A DNA stretch of 64,000 bases from Cymbidium sinense (taxonomy: Eukaryota; Streptophyta; Magnoliopsida; Asparagales; Orchidaceae). Position 1 is the first letter of the stretch. Each line of letters opens with the position of its first letter. This document shows positions 11,210 to 23,501 of the stretch, piece after piece. A model generated the notes under the pieces. That model saw nothing but the letters and a program-made list of their open reading frames with translations, searched no databases and had not been told where the DNA came from. Where the stretch lies: assembly GCA_021442155.1 (NCBI GenBank), contig CM038228.1:88927737-88991736 (forward strand), in the 5' to 3' direction. The position numbers and the translations under genes are program-made.

Positions 11210-11745
11210 TTGATTGGCTTGATGTGGCTGGTTGTGATCTGATTGGCTTGCTGCTACTATTTTTTGGCTATCATGGCTTGGTTTTTGGTCTACTGTTGCT
11301 ATTCTTTTATTGGTTTGAGTAACTAAACATTGCAAATAGTCATTAGTATAGTTGTCACCTTTTTAGCTTCGTGAAATTTGTTGTGTTCCTGTTTTTATGT
11401 TGATTGATCTGATGTGGATGGTTGTGGCCTAATTAGCCTGCTACTATTATTTTTTTGGGTATCATGGTTTTGTTTTTGGTCTACTGCTGTTGTTCTTCTA
11501 TTAGTTTGAGTAACTAAATATTGCAAACACTCATTAGTACAGTTGCCACCTTTTTGGCTTGGTGAAAAATGTTGTGTTCCAGTTTTTGTGTTGATTGGTC
11601 TGATGTGGCTGGTTGTAGCCTGATTGGCCTGCTGCTATTATTTTTTTTGGGTATCGTGACTTGGTTTTTGGTCTACTACTGATGTTCTTTTATTGGTTGC
11701 AATTATACATTTATTGGTTGTTATTGGAGGGCATTGTTGGAAGTA
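11205..11745 (+). repeat. tandem repeat of about 190 bp, about 3 units
   Basis: Each unit contains GATGTGG(C/A)TGGTTGT, GTTTTTGGTCTACT and TTGAGTAACTAAA. The units begin near 11221, 11411 and 11601. A partial later echo (GGTCTACTGTTACTG) is near 12200. It lies between the transposase and the GRF ORF. Confidence 0.8.
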
Positions 11746-13251
11746 GTCTGATCAGATCCTAAAGAAAAATTCCATCACGTGTCAATGAAGGATGCAATTA
11801 TACATTTATAATTGCATGTGGTTGCTACTGAAACATTACTGTTGTTATGTTCTTCTCACATTTTAGATGGCTTCAATCATATTTCTTTCTTCAGAAATTC
11901 TTATTTATCATAGCATCATAGTTGTGGTGACTTTGTAATAATATTTGGATCTATACTAATCTATATTCTTTGATGGAAAGCATTATTATTGTTCAATAAG
12001 CATTAGCTAAAAAGTTCTAATTATTTGGAAACTATTTATCTTCTTTGTCGAAGATAGTGTTGGTTCAAAAGGAGAAAGCATTTATTGTTCATATGAGAGT
12101 AATCAATGATCAGTTTTGTGATATAAGAGATTTGATGGATAAGCCAAATAAATATTAATTTATTGTTACTATTTTTTTGTCTATTGTGGCTTAGTTTTTG
12201 GTCTACTGTTACTGTGCTTTTATTATAAATAGGAACATTTAGTTTAAGCATGACATCATACACAATATATTTGGAAAGTCTTTATTTGGTGGATGCAATC
12301 AAATTCGCTAATGTATAAATTATGATATAAGATTGTAAAATACAGCAAACAACTTAAATAATTTTTTTCTATGGCATAAAAGCAAAAACGTGTTCCAGAA
12401 CCTCGTAGCTCCTTATTGCGCCTAACAGTCTGCACCTCATCTCTTCTTCACCGAATTTGTAGCCACTCTGCTGAAATCAACCTATCAATTACCTATTAAA
12501 TGTAATTCCTTTGATTTAAGATCACTGTTTTAGAAAGTTCTATGTACCTATTACTCTTTCATTAAACAAAAGCTTAACTTTGGAATACTTTTAGGTTGCT
12601 TTGTTCTTCAAGAACCTGTTACATCATAATTTTTATTTCTTAAAAGACAAGTAAATGCATTATACTATGCATGCTTTTTTAAGAACCTGATACACCTGCT
12701 TTTCTTTTATTGGTTGGCTTGCTACTTCTTGATTTTCTTGGTTAGTTGTATTGTTGTTCCTGCTTATGTGGTATCTGGAACTGTTGCTTGGTGGCTGATT
12801 CTCTTTGATAGTGAAGGAAATAGCTATGATGGCATTGATGTTATTTTTTCTATCATTAAGGCTGGCAGCATTTTTTGTGATTGTAATCATTCTTTTTGAA
12901 GTTTGGATGCTCACATACAATGTTGCTCCTTGGGATAAATTTTGACTGAGCGTGAGCCGTTATAATTTTACTTTAATGTATATTTCTACATTTGCTTATG
13001 TCTTTTCTGAGCTTCTTGTAGTTATTTATATAGGGTGGAGCCTTGTAGTGGTTATGTACTTTTAGTTAGCCAAATTTCTATCATTTTTATTAATAATTAT
13101 AACCCTTCTGTTTTTGTTAATAAAATTTCTATCATTTTTTTAGGAAATAAATATTTTGCTATTTAATTTATTATTTAAAAAATATTTTGTAATGTCACCA
13201 ATCCTCATATTAATATTTTTATTGCTTACATAATTTACTTTATCAAGAAAT
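11746..13251. other. Harbinger interior between the repeat and the GRF ORF
   Basis: AT-rich with scattered TTTTATTGGTTG-type motifs. The ORFs here (for example 12660-12920 minus) have no recognisable domain, and no coding exon could be supported. Confidence 0.4.
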
Positions 13252-13488
13252 ATGAATTCAAGGAGCTCTATTGAGTCTAAAGTTGGGTATTATAACAGTG
13301 GTTTGCAATGTTATGTTTTTACTTCACATAAGGAAGAAAATTATGGAAGAAGATTTTTCAGGTGTCCAAGAAATAGAACAAGAGATGATTGTAATTATTT
13401 CAGGTGGGTTGATGAATTCGAGAGTGACACATCAAACAGTGATCATGCTAGGAGAGTAGCAATGAAAAAAAAATTTAAAAAAATTTGA
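13252..13488 (+). CDS. GRF-type zinc-finger ORF inside the Harbinger element
   Basis: An intact 78-residue ORF. The stretch LQCYVFTSHKEENYGRRFF followed by RCPRN, then DCNYFRWVDE, matches the GRF zinc finger, a single-stranded nucleic-acid-binding fold with C-x-C/H, GRRFF-CP and C-x-FFxW(V)D landmarks. The first Cys pair is incomplete: only one Cys (in LQCY) is seen where the family has CxCG, so zinc binding may be lost or an upstream exon may be missing. A basic tail (MKKKFKKI) ends it. It is on the same strand as the transposon ORFs and probably belongs to the transposon, not the host. Confidence 0.6.
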   Translation: MNSRSSIESKVGYYNSGLQCYVFTSHKEENYGRRFFRCPRNRTRDDCNYFRWVDEFESDTSNSDHARRVAMKKKFKKI

Positions 13489-13643
13489 TCAACAGGATAG
13501 TAGGCTTAATATTTTGCCGCATTAGTTGTTATATTTATAATTTTAATATTAGTGTTATTTATTAAGTAGTGTTATTTATTAAGTAATGTGTAATCTGTCA
13601 ATATAATATAGTTGACTTCTGATTATATATAAGTATTAGTTAT

Positions 13644-14410
13644 TGATATGACACTTAAAATACTATTAGTCGAAGCACGAATCTTGATGTTCAAAGCAAG
13701 CTCGAAGTTGAAGCTAGATCAAGCTCTTAAAATATCCTTGAAACTTTGGGATATCGGTTAAATCCCTAAATAGCTCTCAAATATGAAGTGTTTATAGTCA
13801 AATCGAGCGTCTCGGCCGGTTCTAACAAAGATCTTACAATTCACTTCATTTGGGCATTCAAATGCACAAAATACATCATATGATCAAGGGATCATTTTGA
13901 GCCGTCCGATGAAGTGGAATAGTGCGGGTTTTTCATGTATTCTGAAACTTCTCCAATCTATAAATACCTCATTCTTTATGAGGGAGGCCAAGTGAAGAGA
14001 AGGTAGGCAAGCGAGAGGAGAGAGCTCTAATGATCCTCCAAGCACAATCGTGCAGCCACTCGACGGTCGTCAACCATGGCCCGCGCCATCGCACCGGATC
14101 TCGTCGTCGATTGTGCCGGTCATCACCACTTATCGTCATCGTCAACATCATCGTCATCATTCGGCTTGTCGTCATTTATACATTTGCTTATATTTCTCAT
14201 ATCTGATTCGTAATCCGTGCTCGGAAGATCTTTGTACTATGAAATAGATACATAGTGGAAGCTTTTCTTGGGCTGGGCCGTGATTTTCCCTCTTTTGAGG
14301 TTTTCCACGTAAAATTCGGAGTTTTATTGTTCTCTTTTAAATCCGTGTGTGTTTGGACTCCAAAGAAGCTAAAGTAAACTTTTACTCTATAGCGGTTTTC
14401 TAGCATAGCG
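13644..14410 (+). mobile_element. solo LTR of the non-autonomous family, nested in Harbinger
   Basis: Starts TGATATGACAC and ends in the family's TTTTCTAGCATAGCG tail. GTTAT flanks it exactly on both sides (13639-13643 and 14411-14415), a 5-bp target duplication. It contains the family TATA-like TCTATAAATA, the GA-rich tract, a short GC-rich segment and the GGTTTTCCACG block. No internal region is present, so it arose by LTR-LTR recombination. Confidence 0.85.
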
Positions 14411-14572
14411 GTTATCTTATTTTTTTTCTATTTAAATATATTCAATTTCATATGGACATTTTAGTCGTTTCTGCAACAATTTGCGACAATTTTAGGCGGG
14501 TTTAAAGAATCGAACAAAATGCGAACTTCAGCCTTTTCCTACTTTATTCTTGAAAAAAAACCAAGCAGACCC
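14411..14572. other. right subterminal region of the Harbinger element
   Basis: Contains TTGCGAC- and GCGAA-type motifs, as does the left end, and finishes with CCAAGCAGACCC. No coding. Confidence 0.4.
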
Positions 14573-15254
14573 TAAGACATAAAATTCTTTTATTTAACTG
14601 ACATGAATCTTCCTGCACACAACAAAAATATAGAACCAACTCACTTAAATTGAACACGTCAATTAAATTTTCAAGATAAACATAGTAATGATGACTATTT
14701 AAATGATCTTTTAGGGGATAATATATCTAATAATATTATTACATCAAGCCTAAAAGAAACAATCTCGATTGTATTAGCTTTCTTCAATCTTAAAACATAC
14801 AATACTTAATTGGACAATTGAACGATAGATAATTTGTTAATGTGAAAACTTATCGAGAAAAGATACCACAATGATTAAAATGTGCACAAAGGATTTTAAT
14901 TTGATAATCTATACGATTGGACTTAAATACTCCAATCATGATATCGAAAATTATGCGAGTTAGGATAAAATTATCACTAATGAGAAATTCGATATTTATA
15001 TTCTTGGTTGTATTTTTCTTTTCTTTTTTTTGTAATAACAAATATTTTTTTAAACACTTTTTTTTTTTAATCAAGAGTGGTTAAATAGCATCTACATACG
15101 CATCAGACGGTTGTTGGTAACTGGTAAGCCATCTTAAGGTTTAAGATTTGGAATTTGAAAGATGCGATATCAACTACATACATAAAGTATAGCAGTTGAA
15201 ATATTACATAAGGATATTTGTGTTTAACAATGGATATCAAGTTTTAGATAAATA

Positions 15255-15291
<37 letters not shown>

Positions 15292-15865
15292 TATTAATAT
15301 TTATTAATATTATTATTATTATTATTATTACTTGATTTTTCATATACAAAATTTATTTATTGAGTTTCTTGTTTACTTGATTATTTGTGTGTGATAAAAA
15401 AATTTGATCCTTATAATATTAGGTTATCTTTCTAAATTATACTGTTGCGAAAATTAGAAAATCGAAGTTAAGTTTCACATTATAGACTCAGATATTTCTT
15501 AAATAGCCAAACCTAATTATAAAATTGGCTACACAGCCTCCCTCTTTTATTATCATTAATTACAATTATAATCAATGAAGATGTAATATATCTAGCCTCT
15601 TTTATCTAAATCAATATATACATATATACATATGAGTGAGCAAATAATTTATCGTATTCTCTAAATAGATAGATCGAAATAATATTTACACCTTTTCTAA
15701 CTCCTACATGTGAATGATGGAATGGCCATATGAGTGAGCAATCATAGCTTGTTATTATCCTCAAACTTAACTTCGATTATCTAGATGTGAATTCATATAA
15801 TTATACTGTCATTTATCATACGGCATTGCAAACAAAAAAATTATAATGTTATATATATATATATA
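14573..15865. other. AT-rich intergenic DNA with TTA microsatellites
   Basis: No gene recognised. (TTA/ATT)n runs occur at about 15255-15290 and 15305-15331. Short ORFs are random. Confidence 0.6.
15255..15331. repeat. compound (ATT)n microsatellite
   Basis: Two TTA/ATT runs of about 12 and 9 units separated by TTATTAATATTTATTAA. Confidence 0.95.
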
Positions 15866-17274
15866 TGTTATCTAGAAAATCGATTCGATAAAATAAAATT
15901 ACTTAAACTTTTGTTCATGCACAAATGTTTAAAAAATTAATAAGAAAACTCGAAATTTTACGTTAACCTCGAAAGAGAAATTAAAATCTTCTACTATGTA
16001 TCTATTTGAGTACAAAATTTTCACGCGAATACATAATTGTATAAGAAGGCGATAATGGGAATCTGAAATCGGAAATAATATATAAATTAGGTTATACGAT
16101 TGTTAGTGTAGTTGATGATGGTGAACAAGTGAAGAAGGCCAGCGTTGATCAGCGGTAGTAATGGCGAAGATACGATAATCGCAGCGCAACACGCGAATGT
16201 CGTGCGGATGGTCGGCAATGATAACCAGCGATATGGTAGTGAATGTCGATATTGAGTAGCGATGATGCGGTTGGCGGTGGTCAGCAGCGCAACTGCAGCA
16301 GTGGTCAGCAGCAATGATCGATGATGTGGTTAGCAGCGATGATAGAGCCGCGGTAATCAGCGATGATGGTCAGCCGTGATAATCAACCGGTGATTGATAA
16401 TGTCAGCGATAGCATGGATAGACCGATAAATAATAACCGGCAACGATGATGGTTAAGCAATATAGCCGGTGATAGCCGGCAGCGAGGTAATGGCAGCAAC
16501 GATAATTACGCATAATAGCCATGCAGCAACGCAATAATGTCCAGCGCGACAGCATAGTGAATTAATGTAATGATATGATATTGAGTGGGCAACGATAAGC
16601 GGTTAGCGGTCAGCAGCAGCAAGCAGCGGCAATGGTCAGCCGCGGAACAGTATGGTAGCGAGATATACGGCAGCAATGTTAACGGTAATGTCGTGATGAC
16701 CGGTGATGGTTAACCAGCAATAGCCGGCAACCAATCAGCGATAGTGACCGGTAATGAACGAGATGGTTATGCAATAGCCGGTCAACCGGCAACGAAGATT
16801 AACGATGAGGATCGGTGGTGGCTGATGCGCGCGGCCGTAGCAATGGTTGGCAACGGAGGTGATCATCGACCGTCGAGTGGTGGCACGATTATGTTTGGAG
16901 GATTTTCAAGCTTTAGAGCTCTCTCTTCTCTCTGGCTTGGCTCCCTCTCATGTGAAGAATGAGGGGTTATTTATATATTAGAGAGATGGCATTTTTGTAA
17001 ATACAAGCAAAATCCAAACCACTCCATCAGATGGCTCAAGATGATTCCATTGATCATATAATGTATTTTGAGTATTTGAATGAGGTCAATCGAGATCTTG
17101 ACATTAAATCCATTTCGTCAAGGCGTTCAATTTGATCATAAACACCATATATTTAGATTTAGGATATCCCAAAGTTTTGATGATATTTTAAGTGTTTGAT
17201 CTCGATTCGATTTAGGATCAGTTTGCTTTTGACATCAAGATTCGTGTTTTGGTAGAATTTTTAGTGTCATATCA
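15866..17274 (-). mobile_element. solo LTR of the non-autonomous family with expanded GC-rich segment
   Basis: On minus it starts TGATATGACAC (ends 17274) and finishes CTAGATAACA (15866). ATATA flanks both sides (15861-15865 and 17275-17279), though in an AT-rich setting. The promoter half (16900-17274) matches the other LTRs. The GC-rich segment, tens of bases long in copy 1, here occupies about 16100-16900 as GATGGTCAGC/AGCGATAA-type imperfect repeats. Total length is 1409 bp against 767-889 bp in the others. Confidence 0.78.
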
Positions 17275-18720
17275 ATATATAATGTATAATTTAAAATAAA
17301 ATTATAAATTAAAATTAATTTTATATATGTCTCAAAGCAATTTTATTATAAAAAGTAAATATAGTATTTATTAGAATGAAATTTATGCATATTTATTTAT
17401 GATTTATTTTGTAATTATATTTGTGAAAATAAACTTCTTACATTAAAAAAGATTAAAATCAATGTTGAACTATGTTAATTTATATTGCCAAATGGTTAAA
17501 AATAAGCCAATTTTCTCCTCTTGTTAAGTATTTCTCTTATTTACAGGAAATTAAACATACCCCAATGATATATTAGGGTGAAAATAAATTCATTTTATTT
17601 TATAATATTATATTGCATATTAAATTTAAAAGTAATTAAAAACTATAAATCATTTAGAAAAATAAAATAAAATAAGTGAAAAAAAAATTATTTGACTACA
17701 CTAATATAAAATGTATTAAAATATACTATAAAAATATGAAATTTTCTTTAAAAAATAGTCATGTTGATAAGAGTTTCTAAAGTTATTTTGAAAATTTTGA
17801 GTTCAAATTCCTCTTACATCACAAAATATCTCACATTATATAAATTATGCTATGTTTGTGAGAGCGGTAATTCTATCTGTATTAGATTGTATTAGTTATA
17901 TTTTAGCTGTTTTTTGAGAAATATATATTGAGAAAGTTGCATTTTCAACTTGATTTAACTCCCTGTGATGACGATCAGAAAGTTAATATTTAAATTATGT
18001 AATAATAAAATTATATACCCAGCACAACTTTATTATATGGCAGCTTCCTTTATAGCTATCTAAAATAAACCCTTAGTAGACAAAATATTTATAAACTAAT
18101 TTTTCATTTAAAACTACTAATTTACTCAAATTATTCAGATAAAATAAATAAAAATTTAATTTAAATTCAACTAATTAGCCCTACCCACTTTATTTAAAAT
18201 TTTCTTTTATTTATTTATTTATTTTTTCAATCCCTCCAAGCCAAACAAAGCTGTGAAAGCACAACTGAATCTTTGAATTTTTAGCAAGTTTGCTTATTTA
18301 TTTATTTATATATTTAATATTAGCGTGTTGCAGCTGGATTGATTGAGAAGGGTGCTTGGCGGGCACGCCATCCCACCGAACTTGACTTTGCAAATTTTTT
18401 AGAAATCTTGAATTTTTTACAGATTTAATATAAATATTTGCAAAATTGAAATTGAAGGTGCAAAGAATGAAAGTAAAGAGTCGTGAATAGGTGTGGGACT
18501 GCAATTTATTAACATTATTGTTGCATATTTTTTTAATAATAAGGGTCGTTAGGTTGAGCCTTGGCTAGAAAAATATATCAAGTTGATGAAATATAATATT
18601 TATAAAGAAAATTTATAATTATAAAACGGAGCTCTTTGCCTGCATGAAAAAATAATAATATAACAAGAATGTAATATTTTTGAATTTTTTAGATTATTTG
18701 TTTATAAACTCTATAAATAT
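17275..18720. other. AT-rich intergenic DNA
   Basis: No gene, RNA or mobile-element structure could be supported. Several TTTA and A/T runs occur. The 68-aa minus ORF at 18298-18504 has no domain. Confidence 0.55.
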
Positions 18721-18734
18721 ATATTTTTTTTTAA

Positions 18735-18955
18735 GACAAGGGCGACAGGGTCTACAAGCGGTGCTAGTCTCAGTGGATGGGAGGCTTATAGCAGTGGATG
18801 GTCAGACAGCCGGTGGCGGTGGCGAGGAGCTTCTGAGCGGTGGTTGTTGCCACTCACGGTAACGATCAATCGGCGATGATATGGTGGTGTGATGGGTGAG
18901 CGAGATGAGAGTAGATGGCGATGGTGTGAGAGTTGATGACGGCGGCAACGATACT
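18735..18955. repeat. short GC-rich GGTGGC-type island
   Basis: About 220 bases of GTGG/GCGG/GATGG-rich sequence in AT-rich surroundings. It is similar in style to the LTR GC-rich segments and to 55650-55960, but no LTR landmarks are present. Confidence 0.5.
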
Positions 18956-19442
18956 CACTTTACATCAATCAATTTAAAATTCACCTAAATTAGATAAATT
19001 TCAAATACATCATATATTTATCAATGTTAATTCATATTATATTAAGGAGAGGCTAATTTTATTACATGTATTTTTCATTTTAGATGTCATGTCGTATCTC
19101 TCAATATATTTATTAATCCTAAATATAATTAAATTATTAAACAGATAATTTAATTATATTATCTATTAATTTAATTATTATCATCATTCTAACATTAATT
19201 TTAGGAAATATCAGGACATCCTCGACAATTTTATTTATTTATTTATTTATTTATTCCGTAATCGGCACCAACAACATCAAGCATGAAATAAAAAGCTGGC
19301 GTAGTGTTCGAGAACAGCTGGGGATAGTTTTAATATGGGAAGGCTGTATTTGAGTTTTGCTCTACCTGCCGATTCACGCGCTCTGAAAACGTTTGTTTGC
19401 CTTTCAGTTTGTCATCCTATGAGAGAGAGAGAGAGTTGTGGG

Positions 19443-19489
<47 letters not shown>

Positions 19490-19945
19490 TAAATAATTTA
19501 TTTTATTATACTTTAATATTTTAATGAATAAAATTGATTATCAATTCTAAATTTATAATTTTTAATAATTTAAAATATTTGTAATAAATATATGTTATTA
19601 TTTTTTTTTTTAGCTCAAATATTATTATCTAAATTTTTAAAACTCTATACAATATTTAAAATATAATATTTAGGATACGCGTGTCTCTTTAATTTTTTAA
19701 TATTAACTCTAATTCTTTTAATTTTAGACAGCGTCAATGATTATACGTCACATTAATGTAATGCATTCAATTTTTGAGTGTTAGTCGTCATAGATGACAA
19801 TTCTCACTCTAAATTTTTACTAAATTTTTAATATTATATAATACATTAATTATTTTTCTAAATTTTGCCACTCTTAGCTGAGCAGGCATTCATCACCCCT
19901 AGATTACACTATCTCTCTCTTTAAATTTTGTTTATATATATTCTC
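18956..19945. other. AT-rich intergenic DNA with GA/TC microsatellite
   Basis: (GA)7 at 19421-19434 and (TC)22 at 19444-19488 form a potential hairpin. No gene recognised. Confidence 0.6.
19421..19488. repeat. inverted (GA)n/(TC)n microsatellite
   Basis: A GA run and a TC run separated by nine bases (TTGTGGGAA). Confidence 0.95.
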
Positions 19946-19959
19946 GGTTTCTCCCAAGT

Positions 19960-20400
19960 TCCCCAGCTCCACTCATGACAATAATGGGATCCTATTTATA
20001 GAATTCTAAGAGGGGTATTTTGGTCATTATAGCCAAAAATCTCAAAATATTACATCGGACGGTTCGTATTGATTCATTTGATCATAGATAGTTTTTTGGA
20101 GATTTGACCATACAAATGGCCTTCGATATAAGTGATCTTTGGTTGGATTCGTCTCGTCGAGCCGATTTGACTATAAGCACGTCAAATTTGAAAGTCATTT
20201 GATCATTCAATTAATGTCTCGAAGTTTCATATATAACTTTTGAGCTTGATTTGAGCTCATTTGAGTTCGATTTGACCTACTTCTAGCATTGTTGAACTCG
20301 TCTTATTGAGTCATTCAATTTGATTGCATACATGATTTAACTTGAGTTATATACTTCATTTATAAATTTTAGAGGGATATATCAAATATGATATATACCC
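19960..20400 (-). repeat. diverged LTR relative of the non-autonomous family
   Basis: Reads backwards through the same landmarks: a TATA-like block (CCTATTTATAG), ATCGGACGGTTCG, TTGATCA, CTCGTCGAGCCG and GATTTGACTATAA. The end near 20380 (ATATATCA) could be its TG start. Boundaries are uncertain and no target duplication was found. Confidence 0.5.
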
Positions 20401-23400
20401 TTATTTAAAATTATGCAATAATTTTTTTCACCTTAACACTTTTTTAAAAAAAAATACAATGAGGTTTACACCTCACATGATATAGCCCACCTCAAGGCTC
20501 ATCTCTCCTTAATTTTTATGAAGTGTGTATTTTTAGATCTAAATTAGAGAAATCAAATATAAGTTTTACTTGCTGAAATAACACGTCATAAAACATGTAT
20601 TCGATCTCAATATAGACATTACCTAATCGCCTCTCATATCATGCCATCTTTGCTCCTCATGCACATTGTTGGATATCGCCATCACCATCTTAACTTATGA
20701 TATTCTTACTTTGTTATTAGATTATTAGATTATTAGAGTATGGGTTTAAAAAAAACTTACTATTTTAAACTTACTTTGAATTACGATATTTTTTTTTTGA
20801 TATCTTATATTATTTTGATGTTGGTATCACTTCTTACTTCATAATTTGATATTAAGATATTAATATATTACATAATATTTTGCACACTTTATTACTTCCT
20901 ATTATATTTGAATATTATTTTGTTACATTTAAGATAATAAATTAATAAACTTCTTATTTTATATTTTGATATATGTACAATTATTTCTACTTCCATAATT
21001 TGTTGATTCTAATGGTTACACTTTAAAAATGACCTCACCTCACAAATAAAAAAACCTCAAAATATGATTGTATAATTTTAAACTTTGATAAATAATTGTA
21101 TAAACAAATCGAGCCAAACTCAAATCACTCTTAACATGAGCTTAATTAATTAATTAATTTGACCTAACTCATTTAATAAAAAAATTATAATTCAAATAAT
21201 TATTATGATAAAAATATTAAAATTTTAAAAAATTATAAATTATTTGATATGAAATAATGAAATACAATTTTCAAATAATTTTAATAATTATATACTTAAA
21301 CTATTAAATTTCATATCAGAACTTATAAAGAAAAGAAATATTTTACATTTAAGAATTAATGAGAATTAATGATAGAGATCTCTTTAAAGTGATATTAAAA
21401 ATTTATAATATATATACACACAAAAATTTCTAACTAAAAGCCTAAATCACAAGCTTAATTCATCAATCTTTTATCCATAATTTATATGAAAAAAATATTT
21501 GCAATAATTTAAAATATAGAATATTAAATTTAACATACATATTTGCACTAAATTTTAAAAAATAAATAGTAAATTTTCATGGCATTTACATAAAAGTACT
21601 AAAAAAAATAAACAAATACCTAATGTCACCTGTCATGGTCTTGAAAAAAAACTAATAAAAAACCCATCACAACTCTGACAATATCATTTTTAAAAATACA
21701 CAATAAATTTTAAATATTTTGAGTATCTTTAAAAACAACAATTACCATCACACATTTTTTAAAATGAAAAAATAAAACACTAAGAGATCCCAGAAGTATC
21801 CTAAAGAGGAGTTCTAAATTTCAATCTATAAAACTAGGACTATCAAAAAAGTTTATCATTCATAACAATCATTTCGTTAAGTATTTCGTGTTTTCGTTAA
21901 ATTAGCAGTCGAGCACAAAATATTTCAATTGATTTATAAAACGAGCTTGAGCAATCGTTAGTTCGATCGTGTATTATCAAACATAATAATCACTTGTGAA
22001 TATTAATTAATATATTTTATATTTTCTTAACAAGTTTATTTTACACAAAGACCTATGATCCGGACATTCACTTTATTGGATCCTATATTGAATGGAATTC
22101 AGGTGAAACTACTTTAGCCACAGCTCTCATCATCCCATTCAACAATTGAAGGCTTGATTGCTAAAGATTTATAACACTTTGGCAATTTCCTATGCACAAA
22201 AGCTAAGGGTTTTAAGTCAATAATTGCATTCAATATTGAACCCTATCAAAGTGAAAACTAGTGTGGTAGAGAACATTCTTGATTAAGGATTATCAAACAT
22301 AGGCAATACAAGCTACAAAATTATCTTTAGAGTTTGTGGAATGAATGATTAACCTAATCAATATCATATAATTTTGATTTCTAAAATCGATTGTATAAGC
22401 AAAGTCTTCGAAAATACGAGTGGACTCAAGCGTAGCTTCTAGAAAAACTAATTGACAATAATGAGTTGAGTTGACTCGGTCTCTAGTAGATTTCCACATC
22501 ACATTTGACTTAAACAACAATCAATGAATACCAATCTCATGTTTTTGATGTGATTAAGAGTGCATTTAGGGATTTCTTGAATGTCTTGCTTTTTAAAAAA
22601 CAATCACAACTAATGGCTTCGTTTAGTTAGCATGCTTAAAATCTAGTTTAAAATGTTTAATGCTGCTTCGTTATTCTATATCTTTGAAAAGTTTAAGTTC
22701 ACTGTTTGAATAGAAAATACTTTTTACAATTTAGGTTGACCCAAATTCAAATTAAAATAAGAAATGATCAAAAACCTCCATCTCATTTTCCAGATAAAGT
22801 TGAGTTGAATGATCCCATATTATGAATTAAATTGACCAGAAGGGATCACAATGATCACTACAACAGAAATCATAAAATTACATATCATCTAGGATAATTT
22901 CACAAGTTGTTTCCACAGTCAGTCATTACCCAATTTTAATGATTCAGCTTATGCAAACCACCCTCAGGTTAGAGAAAAAATGCAATTGCTGGTGTTTACC
23001 TAGTGTGAGGAAGATGGATGGAAGAAGCCCTAAATAATGTTTTTGCTTACAACTCAGATCGGTGCGCAACAATAAGGACGAACAAAAAAAGAGAGGGGAA
23101 CAACTGCGAAAGCAACCCTAAACTGAAGAAGGAGAAGAGAGTTGCACGAGAGGTGCTTGATTTGGCCACCGACACAGTACATGGAGTGTCGGGCTTGAAG
23201 GAAATTAGAGCGGACGAGTAATGGACAGATAGGGCATCGTGCTAATCGATCGTGGTAGTAGAGAGGGCAATTACATTTCCTTCCCTGAAACAACGGAGAG
23301 CATAGCAAAAGGCGTTCTCCTTTCACTAAATCGAGAAGAGCTTTCACTAAAAGCAAGAAAGCAATATTCAAAATTAATAAATATTAATTTTCACGTCTCA

Positions 23401-23444
23401 AAATCAAAACAAAAAAACTTAGTCAATGAAGCTTTAACTCTCTT

Positions 23445-23464
23445 TTCTCTCTCTCTCTCTCTCT

Positions 23465-23499
<35 letters not shown>
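23445..23499. repeat. palindromic (CT)n-(AG)n microsatellite
   Basis: A (CT)10-like run directly followed by AAG and an (AG)16 run, a near-perfect inverted repeat without a spacer. Confidence 0.95.

Positions 23500-23501
<2 letters not shown>

Larger units (their letters stand above)
7345..14572 (+). mobile_element. decayed PIF/Harbinger DNA transposon with nested solo LTR
   Basis: Ends are GGCGTTGTTTGG (7345-7356) and CCAAGCAGACCC (14561-14572), an imperfect terminal inverted repeat flanked on both sides by TAA (7342-7344 and 14573-14575). A 3-bp TAA/TTA duplication is typical of PIF/Harbinger. Inside, all on plus, are a Myb/SANT-like ORF1 (8593-9496), a DDE transposase (9863-11098), a 190-bp tandem repeat and a GRF zinc-finger ORF (13252-13488). 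Removing the solo LTR (767 bp plus 5-bp duplication) leaves about 6.5 kb. Family assignment is firm from the proteins; the exact ends are inferred because the inverted repeat matches only about 8 of 12 bases. Confidence 0.7.

Noticed and set aside
22293..22520. 75-aa minus-strand ORF
   Set aside because: Faintly retroelement-like wording but no motif that I could name.
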